DNA of 64,000 nucleotides from NCBI GenBank assembly GCA_024138025.1, contig JAMXBD010000687.1, forward strand, positions 620,001 through 684,000, in the 5' to 3' direction. Under the pieces are notes generated by a model. The model was not told where the DNA came from, made no database searches, and worked only from the letters and a program-made list of their open reading frames with translations. Below, piece by piece: positions 12,223 through 23,238 of the stretch (the stretch's first letter is position 1; the number at the start of each line of letters is the position of its first letter). The stretch is from Combretum micranthum (taxonomy: Eukaryota; Streptophyta; Magnoliopsida; Myrtales; Combretaceae). A program made the translations under genes and the position numbers.

Positions 12223-14687
12223 TATTAGGTTTTGTAATCTTAGAAAAAGCAGTGGGATTTTTTTTAATTAATTAAAAAATCTATCTCGCAAGATCCATGT
12301 GTAACATGTAAAATAATAGATATAACAAAATTAATTGTTGATACGGTTTACAGAAATTATATCTTCTTTTGCAAAAGATATACCTTCTCCTCCTAATGAT
12401 AGAGTTCACGTAAGATATAAAACTCATAGAACTTATTACAAAATCTTCGTTATGTTCACTAGAGGTGGGCAAAAAAACCAACCAAACCAAACCGAACCAA
12501 TCCATAACCGAACCAATCCAAACAGAAAATATGGTTTTTTTCTAATGGTTTGGTTTAAAAATTTTCCAATCCAAACCAATCCGTAAATTTATTGTTTGGT
12601 TTGGAAGGTAAACCAAACCAAACCGTTCGAAAAATATATAATAATATTTTACTATATGTTCATATGATTTCATTTGATATTTATTATTTGGTAAATATTG
12701 ATTAAAATCAACATGTTCATTTTAAATTTTTTTTAGACTCATGATATGTATTTTTTTTATTGATGATAAACTATTGTTTTTTTTAATAGCTTTTAACTTT
12801 ATAAAGTATGAAATTTATTTATTCAGTTATAAACTCTTATTATGTATTAATTGTTTAATATATTTTGTTAGCGGATCATTTTATTCATTGATGAATTTTG
12901 TTGATAGATAATTTTTTATTTTAGCTAAATTTATTGGTAGATAATTAACTTGATGGTTCTATTAAAAATTCTGATTTTATAGAAAACTATAAATTAAAAA
13001 TATGATGAATTCATATAGTATTTTATCGTGGTTTATAATATAAACTTTGTAAAATAATATAAATATTTGAGTATCTACACAAATGTAAAAAAAAAAAAAA
13101 AAACTAGAAGAAAGAAAATTTTTAGTTAGAATTTTTATTCAATTTGTAATTCAAACCGAACCAAACTGTTATTTAATAGTTTATAAAATTTCTAATCCGA
13201 ACGAAACCATTATTTAATGGTTTGGTTTGGGAAGGGGAAAAACCAAACCGCAAGTTATGGTTTGGTTTGGTTTTAGGAAAAACCGAATCAAACCGATTTG
13301 TGCCCACCCCTAATGTTCACCACAAGGATACTAAGAGTTGTCCCTCTAGCAGTATTCACACACGTAACAATATGAACCAATTCTAATCCCTATACTGCTT
13401 GGAAACTTGGATTAGATTTTCTATATTATTTTTAGTGAAGAGAATTTTCATTTTAACAGTCTTTTTTTTTTTTTTTTCTCTTCTCCCATATTTATATACA
13501 CATATATATCTATATATGGATAAGAGATAATCTTTACCCTATGGAAAAAGATTAAATTTGAAATCAATTCTTTTAAAATGGCAAGTAATATATAAGAGAG
13601 AATCCTTCCGTTATGAAAAAGATTAGATTTAAAATCAAATCTTTTTAAAATGGCAAGTAATATATTAAAAGATATTACATTAATATTCACTTGACAATAA
13701 AATACTCTTCATACTATTTAATTTATTTTAGAATAAATAATAATCTAATTTATTCTAATTCTGAAATAAATGTTGTTTCTATTAATCGTGTTATTGTATG
13801 CGACTCTCTAGGCTTCTATACACATACGTAATGTATTTTATACATAAACCAAGGTAATCATCTAGCAATAGTAATTGGTCATCCTATGTGATAAAATGGT
13901 TGTGAACCTTAATTACTATGAACTGATTACTGCGTAATTAAATCTGTTTATCAAAATACCTTAATTAAACCATTACGTGTAATGTCATCAATGTTTAATC
14001 ATTTTAGTTGGTTCTTAAGATAAATTAGACTCAATAAAACTTACTATTGCCAACGTCTATGAGTTACTCTTATCTCAACCAAGCGGCTAGTAGATATTAT
14101 CTTGCTATTCCAAAAGAGTGTAAATTCTATCTTGACAGATTATTATCCACTCTATATTTCATATCACACCCAATAATCTTATTATTTATGATTTATATTA
14201 AGATTGAATTTAACAATATCAAAGCGCAACATTTCATATATAAGATTATAAAGGTCTCAAGTCTAGGGATTATTTACGCTCATTCATATAGAGGAGGGAC
14301 CAATGATATTAAACATGTGGTATCCTCTATTTGTGGGTCATGTCCAGTGTAGCCATTTAACCTCTAGGCACCCACTTATATAAATTGAATATCTTTCCCT
14401 TAGTCTAATGAGAATGACCTTTAGCCATACAACATATTGGTTAAAATATTTATGTTTCCTCTAGATATTTATTCAACCAAGAACAAATTTTAGATAATAC
14501 CATGTCTTGGAATTTCCACTAATAATACCTCATTACTATTTTAGATATTCTCTAATTATCTATGGAACTTTACTGTAAAATATATACAAGCAAAAAAGTA
14601 TATAAATACAATTAATATTTGCCTTTTATTAATAATATTCATAAATACATTAAACGGTGTCTTGGCATATTGTGCACAATTACAACA
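12223..14687 (-). repeat. 3' LTR of the copia element, carrying a hAT MITE
   Basis: Read on the minus strand it starts TGTTGTAATTGTGCAC just after a purine tract (GTGCAAGTGAGAG, about 14688-14700). It pairs along its length with the 5' LTR at 21191-22651: shared blocks include the 'TTAGGTTTTGTAA' edge, 'GATCCATGTGTAACAT' and 'GGCAAGTAATATA'. The left terminal dinucleotide is TA here but TG in the partner. It is longer than the partner because of the 853-bp insertion at 12460-13312 and a block near 14290-14380 that is missing from the partner. ORFs inside (13448-13690, 14047-14352) are non-coding chance frames. Confidence 0.9.
12460..13312. mobile_element. Non-autonomous hAT MITE with AACC-rich ends
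   Basis: Terminal inverted repeats TAGAGGTGGGCA / TAGGGGTGGGCA differ at one base, and the flanking 8-bp duplication ATGTTCAC (12452-12459 and 13313-13320) is perfect: both hallmarks of hAT elements. Subterminal regions are packed with AACCAAACC/AACCGAACC (about 12478-12515 and 12540-12630, and in inverted form 13200-13300). The interior is AT-rich without coding capacity. The uninterrupted target is visible in the partner LTR near 21410-21430. Confidence 0.92.
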
Positions 14688-14699
14688 CTCTCACTTGCA

Positions 14700-15639
14700 C
14701 TATTGCCAAGCACTATAGACTCTTAATCCTAAGTTTCTCATATAAGTCTCATGTTTCTGCTGAAGTAAGGCCTTTGTGAGTGGATCTGTAACATTTTCTT
14801 TTGTTGCCACTTTGCAAACAAACACATTACCCCTTTGGACAATCTCTCAAAGGATGTGATACTTCTAGAGCACATGATTGGACCTTTGTTGAGACCTTGG
14901 TTCCCTAGCCTGAGCTATAGTAGCATTATTATCCAAACTGCTTCTTTAGCTGCTTCAAAAGCTACAATGCACTCAGACTCTACTGTAGAATCTGTGACTG
15001 TCTATTGTTTAGAACTCTTCAAACAAACAGCTTCGCTATTTAGGCAAAACACATAACTTTGTTGCGATTTTAGATCATCCTGATCAGTCTGAAAACTAGC
15101 ATTAGTGTATACTTTGATAACTAGTTCCTCATCTCCTCCATAGACTAGGAACAACTCCTTTATTCTTCTTAAGTACTTGAGGATGGTCTTAACTGCAGCC
15201 CAATGACCCTCACTTGGGTCGGCTTGATATCTACCGGTCATACTTATAGCGTAAGGGATATCTAGTTGCATACATATCATGGCATACGTAATTGACCCAA
15301 TTGCTGAAACATATTCATCAAATCTCATATTCCAGCTCTAAGAAGCCTACTTTAATCCATAAATGGACATCTTCAGCCTATAGATTTTATTAGCATTCTC
15401 TGGTGTTACAAAACGTGGAGGTCAAACCATGTACACTTCCTTCTTTAAGTTTCCATTAAGGAAAGCTATTTTAACATCCATATGCCAAATCTCATAATGC
15501 TTATAATCAACTATTGCAAGCAAAATTCGAATAGATTTAAGCATTGCTACTAACGAGAAGGGTTCGTCAAAATCAATTCCATAATGTTGGCTGAAACCCT
15601 TTACTACTAGTCTTACTTTATAGGTACTTACATTTTCAT
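14700..15639 (-). pseudogene. Copia RNase H and C-terminal reverse transcriptase (broken)
   Basis: Sense order is right to left. From 15639 the frame reads ...ENVSTYKVRLVVKGFSQ, KSIRILLAI, MDVKIAFLNGNL and IYGLK (RVT_2 thumb/palm), then jumps directly from 'MRFDEYV' to 'SAIGSITYAM'. About 150 residues normally in between, including the YVDD active-site box, are absent. RNase H follows: KYLRR, YTNASFQTD, YVFCLNSEAV, DSTVESECIVAFEAAKEAVW. A further frameshift leads to TDPLTKAL and GLRVYSAWQ, the usual C-terminus before the polypurine tract. Stops at 'YMV*' and 'LK*AS' confirm decay. It could not encode a working RT. Confidence 0.85.
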
Positions 15640-17169
15640 TGATCTTCTAAAAATGTATAGATATAAAATAAGAGTGAATTCTCCAGCAAGTATGCTAGGC
15701 TTGATCAAGTAATATAGATGTAAGTAGAGTGTCGTTCGCACGAGGATTACTTAACTATCAAACCAGTATTAGACTCTATTGATATTTAGGCAAATAATTT
15801 GATATAATTAATCTAATCAACCTAGGTTATCAAGATAATTAGAGAGATTGTTTGAGAGATATATATCAATAGAAAGATGGAAAAATAGAATCCACCCTAG
15901 TCTTGCTAATCAAACTACTATCATATTATAATAATCATTAGCTTTGTGGATATTCATATGAAATTATCAAAGATCTAAAACCTCTTTCAAGATTTAAAAA
16001 TCTTTAAAACCATTAATTAACCTATTAGCTTCCGCTACACAAATTAACAGTGGACTCAAATTTACAATCATGAATCTTCTAATTCTATGATTGACTAATG
16101 CCCTAAATCAATCTCTCATAATCCCTTAGTGAGAAACTAATTTAAAAAGATTGCATGAATCTCATAGATAATTTCCAAATTAGATTAAACATCACCGCTT
16201 TCGCAATTGAATATTTAACCTAGATTTAAGAATTCCTATTAGAACCCTAATTTCTTTTCCAAGTTATCAGAATTCATATAAAACCTAATCCTATTCTCGA
16301 AACAAGATTTCTAATAGGATTATAACATGAATTTTCCACAAATCTAATAATCCTATAACAATTACAATAATCATCTTATCAAATCTAGGCTTCATCAATT
16401 TCCCACAAGGACAATTCAGAAAGACATCATAGAATCAATAACAAAATCGCAAAGCGTAGAAGAACCAACAAAAGAATTCATATTCAATATTAGTAAACAA
16501 TAGAAATGCATGCGAAAGGTGAGTTCAGAGATCGCCAATTCCATTGATTACAAATATAAACCCTAAAAACTTCAAATGCATCAAGCAATATCCTTGATGA
16601 CAAGGTCTTCCAATTGATAAGCAATAAAGCACAAACAACTCTCTAAAAATCTAATCTAAAGAATATGAACTTTTAGCCTTTTCGATATGTTCTCACTATT
16701 GGATCTCCTCATTTTCATGCCTTCTCTTTTGTTTATAATCAACAATTTGGAGAAACTAATGTGTTATAACGTACACTAGCCTTTTCAACTTCTACATCGG
16801 CAGCATACCTAAGTGGCTAAGATATGCGGGTGAAACACTGGCAATGTTCACAATGGCTTTAATGTTTTTGCTTTTGATCACTTTCAACACCGGTCCAATG
16901 CCGACGGCGTAGCCTTCTCAGGAGTTAGCGTACAATGAAAAATATGAAAGCCGGTGAAAATTTGTGTTAAACGCTGACTGCCTTTCTTCATATTGTAAGC
17001 TAGCAGTATAGACCCTTCAGTAGCCGGCCTATATTGAATTTTCCTTTAATTTTTCTCAAATCTTTTCTAATTTTCATATATTTGTACCCATTCCTTATGA
17101 TTTCTATAAAATCAAAAATAAATTATGTGTGAATTTTTAATGAAAACAATGTAAACTATGACTTTATTA
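15640..17169 (-). repeat. Solo LTR inserted in the copia RT (TSD TTCAT)
   Basis: The 1,530-bp block interrupts the copia RT exactly between two copies of TTCAT (15635-15639 and 17170-17174). Removing the block and one copy joins ...ATGGAT|GAAAATGTA..., restoring the expected 'MDENVSTYK' reading of the RT, which independently proves the boundaries. In minus orientation it starts TAATAAAGTCATAG (TG mutated to TA) and ends GATCA. It contains the 'TCCTCGTGCGAACGACACTC' type text (about 15733-15752) and the GC-rich CGCCGTCGGC-type island (16770-17035). No internal domain of its parent element remains. Confidence 0.85.
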
Positions 17170-17174
17170 TTCAT

Positions 17175-17394
17175 CCATGCTGTCTTCTTTTTAAAGATCC
17201 ATTCACACCCTATAGGTTATACCCCAACTGGTGTATCTACCAAATCTCATACTTGGTTGGTATCCATGGAGTCCATCTCGGATTTCATAGCTTTGAGCCA
17301 TTTCTCAAAATTCGATGGAGCAATTGCTTCATCGTAGGTCAATGGCTCATCATTCTCAATTAGCAGTATATCATCTTGATGTGTCACAAAAGGT
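17175..17394 (-). pseudogene. Copia reverse transcriptase N-terminal part
   Basis: Minus-strand reading gives 'EAIAPSNFEKWLKAMKSEM', 'MDTNQVWDLVDTPVGV' and 'PIGCEWIFKKKT', the conserved opening of Ty1/copia RVT_2. A stop falls between the last two blocks. It continues, after removal of the solo LTR, into the segment at 15639. Confidence 0.85.
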
Positions 17395-18370
17395 TTAATC
17401 TTTCAGGTTCTTGACGTACTGTTGTTGACCTTCGTGGTTCTTACGTTTCAGGAGCAATTGCTCGTGTTCCAACTCACTTGTGACATCTCGAATTTCTTCA
17501 AGATCTACTCTACTCCCACTACTTTCTTTGGAGATAAACTCTCTCTTTGAGAATGTAGCATATCGAGCAATAGAGACTTTATGCTCGCTCGGAAGATAAA
17601 TGTAGTATCCCTTGATTTCTTTAGGATATCCAATAAAGGTGCATTTAATGAATCTTTTTGCAAGCTTATCATAGAATCCACTCTTTACATAAGTATCATA
17701 ACCCCGAACCTTCAGATTAGACAAATTAGGTTTCTTTCCAAACATGGTTCATATGGTGTCTTATCTACTGCCTTAGTTGGAACTCAGTTTAGTGTATAGA
17801 TTGTTTTTCCAAGGCATAACCCCAAAAGGTTAGAGGAAGGCTTACGTGACTCATCATTGACCTAACCGTGTCCATTAGAGTGTAGTTCCTCCATTTTGAA
17901 ACACCATTCCATTCCAGTGTTTCAAAAGGTATTAACTGTGAAATTATTCTACACTCCTTTAGGTAGTTAATGAATTCTTGACTAAGATATTCTCCACCTC
18001 TATAACTTCGAAGTGTTTTTATCTTCTTGCCAAGTTGATTTTCTACTTCACTTTTAAATTCTTTAAATTTCTCAAAAGTTTCTAATTTGTGCCTCATTAA
18101 GTAAATATATCCATATCTACTCAAATCATCAGTAAAAGTCACAAAGTAAGAAAATCTACCTCTAGCTTGAGTTGATGGTGGCCTACACACATCACATGTA
18201 TGAGTTCCAACAACTCTTTTACCATTTCACCTTTCTTTGTAAAAGGTTTCTTAGCCATTTTACCTTATAAACTTGCTTCACAAGTATCTGTGGATTCAAA
18301 ATCAAATGAATCCAAATACCCTACAGAGTAAAGTTTAGCTAAGCGTTTCTCATTTACATGACTAAGTCTA
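17395..18370 (-). pseudogene. Copia integrase with catalytic substitutions
   Basis: Sense order from 18370: a GAG-pre-integrase segment ('EKRLAKLYSVGYLDSF', 'CEASL*GKMAKKPF'), then the integrase core from 18190 ('GRFSYFVTFTDDLSRYGYIYL'), 'TLRSYRGGEYLS', 'WNGVSKWRNYTLMD' and 'SLPLTFWGYALE', and the C-terminal region from 17745 ('GYDTYVKSGFYDKL', 'KCTFIGYPKEIKGYYIYLP'). In the family the second catalytic Asp lies in LRSDRGGEY and the Glu in NGVSERRN. Here they are Tyr and Lys, so the DDE triad is destroyed. The first Asp (TDD) is kept. A frame break lies between 17745 and 17789. Confidence 0.9.
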
Positions 18371-18408
18371 CAATGTCAAAGGTACGTTTAATTTGAATAA
18401 CATGTGTA

Positions 18409-18813
18409 CTAGTATTTGGAACAAAGACCATTAATCAATGTTCCTTCACCATAAAACATATTATTCAAATAAAATGAACAAGATTTGTTCTTAAACTCAA
18501 AAACAAATCCCTTAGTGTCTAAACACGACACCGAAATTGTGTTCTTGGTAAAACTTAGAACATAGTAACGATTTTCTAACACTAATACAAGTCCACTAGG
18601 TAAGGAGATATAATAAGTTCCTATGGCTAAAGCTGCAGGTCCATTACCTACTCGTAGGTCCATTTCTCCTTTGGACAGCTTCCTGCCTTCATTTAGGCCT
18701 TGTAAGTCAATACAGATATGAGAACCACATCCTAAATCTATGACCCATGCAGAAGAAACAGAAAGATTGCATTTGATCATAAAGATACCTGAGGAATTAC
18801 CCTCACTTGACAT
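18409..18813 (-). pseudogene. Copia aspartic protease region
   Basis: The 134-codon frame contains WVIDLGCGSHIC, where relatives have D-T/S-G. The Thr is replaced by Leu, probably inactivating. Downstream text 'GLNEGRKLSKGEMDLRVGNG', 'AIGTYYISLPSGLVLVLENRYYV' and 'FTKNTISVSCLD' is the normal linker to the GAG-pre-integrase domain. It follows the zinc knuckle (18835-18880). Confidence 0.85.
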
Positions 18814-18834
18814 CTTTTTCTTGAACTGAATACA

Positions 18835-19634
18835 ATTCCTCTTCCAATAGCCCTTCTTGCCACAATGAAAACAAACTGCATCCTTCTCATCAGAATTAGG
18901 CTTTTGTTGTCCCTTCTTTTTCTTAGCTGCTCACCTTTTTTTGGCTGCTTAACCTTGGAATTATTAATTCTACTATCATTTCTTTTATTTTACTTGCCAA
19001 TCATAAGAACTTACTAAGGTGCTTTTGACTTGGACTTCATGTCCTTCTCTGCTGTCCTCGGCATTGCAAGCAAGTCTGTTAAAGACCTCTCCATATTGTT
19101 CATGTTAAAGTTCACGACAAATTGGGAGAAAGATTCTGGCAGAGATGACATTATCAAATCGATGGCTAAGTTGTCATTTAATTTGGAGCCTAAATCCTCG
19201 AGCCTCTCTATGTGCCCTATCATCTTGAGTACATGAGGCCCAACTTGGCTTTCTTCAGCCATCTTACAATTAAACAAGGCTCGGGATATATCGTATTGCT
19301 CAGCCTTAGCACTTTCCTAGAATAGCTCTTGCAAATGAATATACATCTCTTTTGCAGACATATTTTCGTGTTTCTTCCATAATTTTGGTGACATTGCAAA
19401 CAACGTGAGACACTGGACATCAATAGAGCCCTCCAAGTATTTTTTATATTGCTCATACTATGCAATGGTGGCATCCTCACCTAATTCCATAACCTCTTCC
19501 TCTTCTAGGACATATAATTTCCTTTCATGTCTAAGAACTATTTTCAGCTTCCTTAGCCACTCAAGGAAATTTAGTCCAACGAGGAAGTTATCTTTATCAA
19601 GTATGGATCGCAATGATAGGTTATTGTTTGCCAT
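18835..19634 (-). pseudogene. Copia gag with zinc knuckle
   Basis: The start codon at 19634-19632 opens MANNNLSLRSILDKD, followed by 'LEWLRKLKIVLRHERKLYVLEEE', the standard N-terminus of Tnt1-like gag. Frame shifts follow, through 'SIDVQCLTLFAMSPKLW', 'ELF*ESAKAEQYD' (stop near 19318) and then a clean stretch from 19277: 'CKMAEESQVGPHVLKMIGHIERLE', 'DLIMSSLPESFSQFVVNFNMNNMERSL'. The knuckle (about 18880-18838) is CFHCGKKGYWKRNC; the zinc-binding His is replaced by Tyr. A 100-bp tandem duplication covers the start codon (see 19575-19775). Confidence 0.85.
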
Positions 19635-19775
19635 TTTAGATCTACATGCAATAAATGCAAAGTTTAGTATTTGGTCCAATAAGGAGATCATCTTTATCAA
19701 GTATGGATCGCAATGATAGGTTGTTAGTGTTTGCCATTTTAGATCTACATACAATAAATGTAGAATTTAGTATTT
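19575..19775. repeat. 100-bp tandem duplication over the copia gag start
   Basis: Unit 1 begins at 19575 (TCCAACGAGGAAGTTATCTT) and unit 2 at 19675 (TCCAATAAGGAGATCATCTT). They share 'CAAGTATGGATCGCAATGAT' and 'GCCATTTTAGATCTACAT'. Both carry the gag start ATG, so the minus-strand frame from 19754 reads through two copies of the N-terminus. Confidence 0.9.
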
Positions 19776-21190
19776 ACAAATAATTTATTTAATGAAAGGT
19801 CTTCTAATTATAATTCTCACTATTTTTCAAATTCAATAGCTCCTTTTATTAAATTCAAAGAACCTCATTGGAAGGTTCTCTAGTAGATCCAAAAACCCAA
19901 ATATAATTCATATGCACACAACTAAGCTGTACCTACATATTATATTATTTTAGGTAGGCCTTAACTAACTCGCTAATCGTAAATTCTATGACTTTTGGAT
20001 TTTTTGTTTGGAAAACTCTTTAAATAAATCCATATTTAAAAACCCAACATGAGCCCATTAAATTATTAACCTTAGCTGAGCTAACAAATTAACAATTTAA
20101 TTTTAAGTTAATCCAATAACAAATTATTAAAATTATAGTATGTTATATGAGCCACAACTAAGTTGTATTGACTCACATAAAACTCTAACTATTTTATAAT
20201 TCATAACTGGATGGCATAATTTTTTATATTCTAACTTAATATATTTAAAGATTCAACTTATGTCTCACAAAAAAATATGGTCTATTTTTGTACACATTAA
20301 ACAAAAGAATAAACAATAATAAAATAAACAATGTAATGATCATGGGCCAACAAAAAATAATAGGTTAAATCCAAGCCTATATTTAAGGGTCTCAAGACAA
20401 AAAAAAAAAAAAAAAATCTATTAACTCTGATTGCAGCTCTTTTTGGCATTCTAAATATCTCTTGTGTCTTGAATAAGTTATGGACTTCCATCTTTGATAC
20501 TAGGCAATTTTAAATACATTAAAATTACTTTTTATCTATGGGTATGTAAACCTAAACAAAATATAAAATTACAAATGATTTTCAGACTCAATCTATCCAA
20601 AGGACTCACAGGCCTTATTTAATGTAAAACATAATAATTCACACATTGTCCATAAAATCCTAGGCCCATGATCATGCAACGTGTAAAATAATTCCATAAA
20701 ATATCAACCAATCAATTCAAAATAATTATTATAACCTTGACACAAACTGATGATTAATTTAATAACGTGTAACAAACTTGTAACACTAAGAAACACTATT
20801 CCTCTAATTTTATTTAACAAAATTGCACATTGCCTTTTCAATATCTAAAAGATTTATTGAAGGATATTGTCGTGCATTAAAAAAAAAAACAAAACAACAA
20901 TCATAATTCTATGAGTCGCCTTCATCCTTTCTTGCAAAATCTTGCCAATTTAATTCAAAATCATTGAAAATGCAATGTCATAACGAACAAAAACATACAG
21001 AATATATTCCTTTTAAAAAATATTTGCTTTTAAGCCTAAAAGTTAGTCCTACTTTAAAATATATCCATAAATTAAAACATGTCCGGAATCAATCACACTA
21101 GGTATCAATATTATGAATAATCATTTTATGAATCAATTCTAGGCTAATATTCATAATATTTTACATGTACACAAGAAGTTGTAATGCTAC
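19776..21190 (-). other. Copia 5' internal leader, no gene
   Basis: AT-rich leader between gag and the 5' LTR. On the minus strand 'TAGTATCAAAGATGG' (about 20501-20487) resembles a decayed TGGTATCAGAGC primer-binding site, but it lies far from the LTR edge. The bases next to the LTR (21190 leftward) show no primer site. A run of A (20399-20417) is present. Confidence 0.5.
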
Positions 21191-22651
21191 TGTTAGGTTT
21201 TGTAAACTCAGAAAACGCAGCATAATTTTTTTTTAATTAATTACAAAACCTTCGTAGGATCCATGTGTAACATATAAAATAATACATATAACAAAATTAA
21301 TCGTTGACACAGTTTATAGGAATTATACCTTCTCTTGCAAAAGATATACCTTCTCCTCTTGGGATGGAGTTCACATGAAATATAAAACTCACAAAGCTTA
21401 TTACAAAATTTGTCCTGCTCACCACAAGGACACCAAGTATTGTCCCTCTACTGGTATCCACACACACAGCATTAGGAGCCAATTATAATCCCTATACTGC
21501 TAGATAACTTGGATTAGAATTTCTATATTATTTTTAGCGAAGAGAATTTTCTTTCTAGCAATCTTTTTCTTTTTCTCTTCTCCTATATTTACACATAGAC
21601 AAATATATATCTATATATGGATAAGAGAGAATCTTTCCCTTACGGAAAAAGATTATATTTGAAATCAATTCTTTTAAAATGGCAAGTAATATATAAGAGA
21701 GAATCTTTCCCTTATGAAAAGTATTAGATTTAAAATCAAATCTTTTTAACATGGAAAGTAATATTTTAAAATATATTACATAAATATTCACTTGACAATA
21801 AAATACTCTTCATATTATTTAATTTATTTCAGAATAAATAAATAATCTAATTTATTCTAATTATGAAATAAATATTGTTCCTATTAATCGTGTTATTATG
21901 TGCGACTTTCTAGGCTTCTATACACATACGTAATGTATTTTATACATAAACCAAGGTATCCATCTAGCAATAGTTATTGGTCATCCTATGTGATAAAATG
22001 GTTGTGAACCTTAATCACTATGAACTGATTACTACGAAATTAAATATGTTTATCAAAATATCTTAATTAAACCATCACATGTAATGTCATCAATGTTTAA
22101 TCATTTTACTTGGTTCTTAAGATAAAATAGAGTCAATAAAACTTAATATGGCCATTGACTATGAGTCACTCTTATCTCAACCAAGTGGCCAATGGCTATT
22201 ATCTTCCTAATCCAAGAGAGTGATAAATTCTATCTTAACTCATTATTATCCTCTCTATATTTCATGTCACATCCAATAATCATATTATTTATGATATATA
22301 TTAAGATCACATTTAACGACATTAAAGTGCAATATTCCATATATATGATATATAAATTGGATATCTTTCCCTTGGTTTACTGAGAATGACCTTTAGCCAT
22401 ACAACGTATTGGTCTAAATATTTATGTTTTCTCTAGATATTTATCCAACTAAGGACAAATTTTAGATCATACCATGTGTTGGAATTTCTACCAATAATAT
22501 ACCTCATTACTATTCTAGACATTTTTTTAATTATCTATGGAACTTTATTTTAAAATATACGAGCAAAAAATTATATAAATACAATAAATACTTTTTTATT
22601 AATAATATTCATAAACACACTAAAAGGTGTCTTAGCTACACAATTACAACA
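21191..22651 (-). repeat. 5' LTR of the copia element (1,461 bp)
   Basis: Plus-strand edges are TGTTAGGTTTTGTAAAC and ACAATTACAACA. It aligns along its length to 12223-14687 apart from the hAT insertion and the block it lacks near 22340. It is flanked on the right by AAAAC (22652-22656), matching the duplication at the other end of the element. Small ORFs inside are not genes. Confidence 0.9.
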
Positions 22652-22656
22652 AAAAC

Positions 22657-22804
22657 AACCTAGAAACCCATGTTGGTTGGTGAAACCTTTGATCTTTCAT
22701 AGTAATAGAGGTACATCATCCGTTTAGAAAACAAATTATAATATAAAATACAAATGACTCTCTTGTTATTGCATTGCTTTTGTTATTCAAGCACCCTGAT
22801 TCGT
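22657..22804. other. Short pre-insertion DNA between two retrotransposons
   Basis: About 150 bp of older DNA between the copia element and the gypsy element, ending in the ATATG duplication (22805-22809). No gene recognised. Confidence 0.6.
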
Positions 22805-22809
22805 ATATG

Positions 22810-23238
22810 TGTAGCAGTGGAATTACACAAGCAAATCTGAATGCATAAATTGCTCACAACAATATTGATAATTTTCCGTTGTATTCTTTCATTACTATCT
22901 CATGTAATTTATATACGAATTACATAGTTTGTTAGAATAATTCTTGGAGTGTGTGAGCCACATGGACAGCTCATCAATTTGTTACAACTGTATTCTCTCT
23001 CCTAACATGATTCCGGAAATGGAAAATTACATTTTAATTAAGTGGCCGGGCTCAATATTGAAGTAACCAACTAATTACTCTAATTTTACTCGTTGGGCCA
23101 ACCCAGGCCCTTTTATTTTGAAACATCTAGCTTTACTTCAGACAGAACTTCCAACTCTATTCCCAACTTCGACAATGACTGGTAACAGTTTCATCAGAAT
23201 CTCTAATTACAAACCTTAATCGCAAATCCTCTCTAACA
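22810..23238 (-). repeat. 3' LTR of the gypsy element
   Basis: Plus-strand text TGTAGCAGTGGAATTACAC ... CCTCTCTAACA. On its right, CTGTCTCCTTCTTC (23239-23252) is the polypurine tract on the minus strand. It pairs with 27562-27991. Confidence 0.92.

Larger units (their letters stand above)
12223..22651 (-). mobile_element. Degenerate Ty1/copia retrotransposon (Tork/Angela-like), nested
   Basis: A complete but inactive element of 10.4 kb on the minus strand. It is flanked by a perfect 5-bp target duplication AAAAC (12218-12222 and 22652-22656). Gene order in the sense direction is 5' LTR, gag with zinc knuckle, aspartic protease, integrase, reverse transcriptase, RNase H, polypurine tract, 3' LTR: the diagnostic order of Ty1/copia. 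Frameshifts, stops, catalytic substitutions and loss of the YVDD box make it non-autonomous. Two later insertions sit inside: a hAT MITE in the 3' LTR (12460-13312) and a solo LTR in the RT (15640-17169). The two LTRs are clearly diverged, so the element is old. Confidence 0.92.

Noticed and set aside
14047..14352. 101-residue plus-strand ORF
   Set aside because: It is inside the copia 3' LTR; the homologous region of the 5' LTR (from 22192) is not open in the same way.
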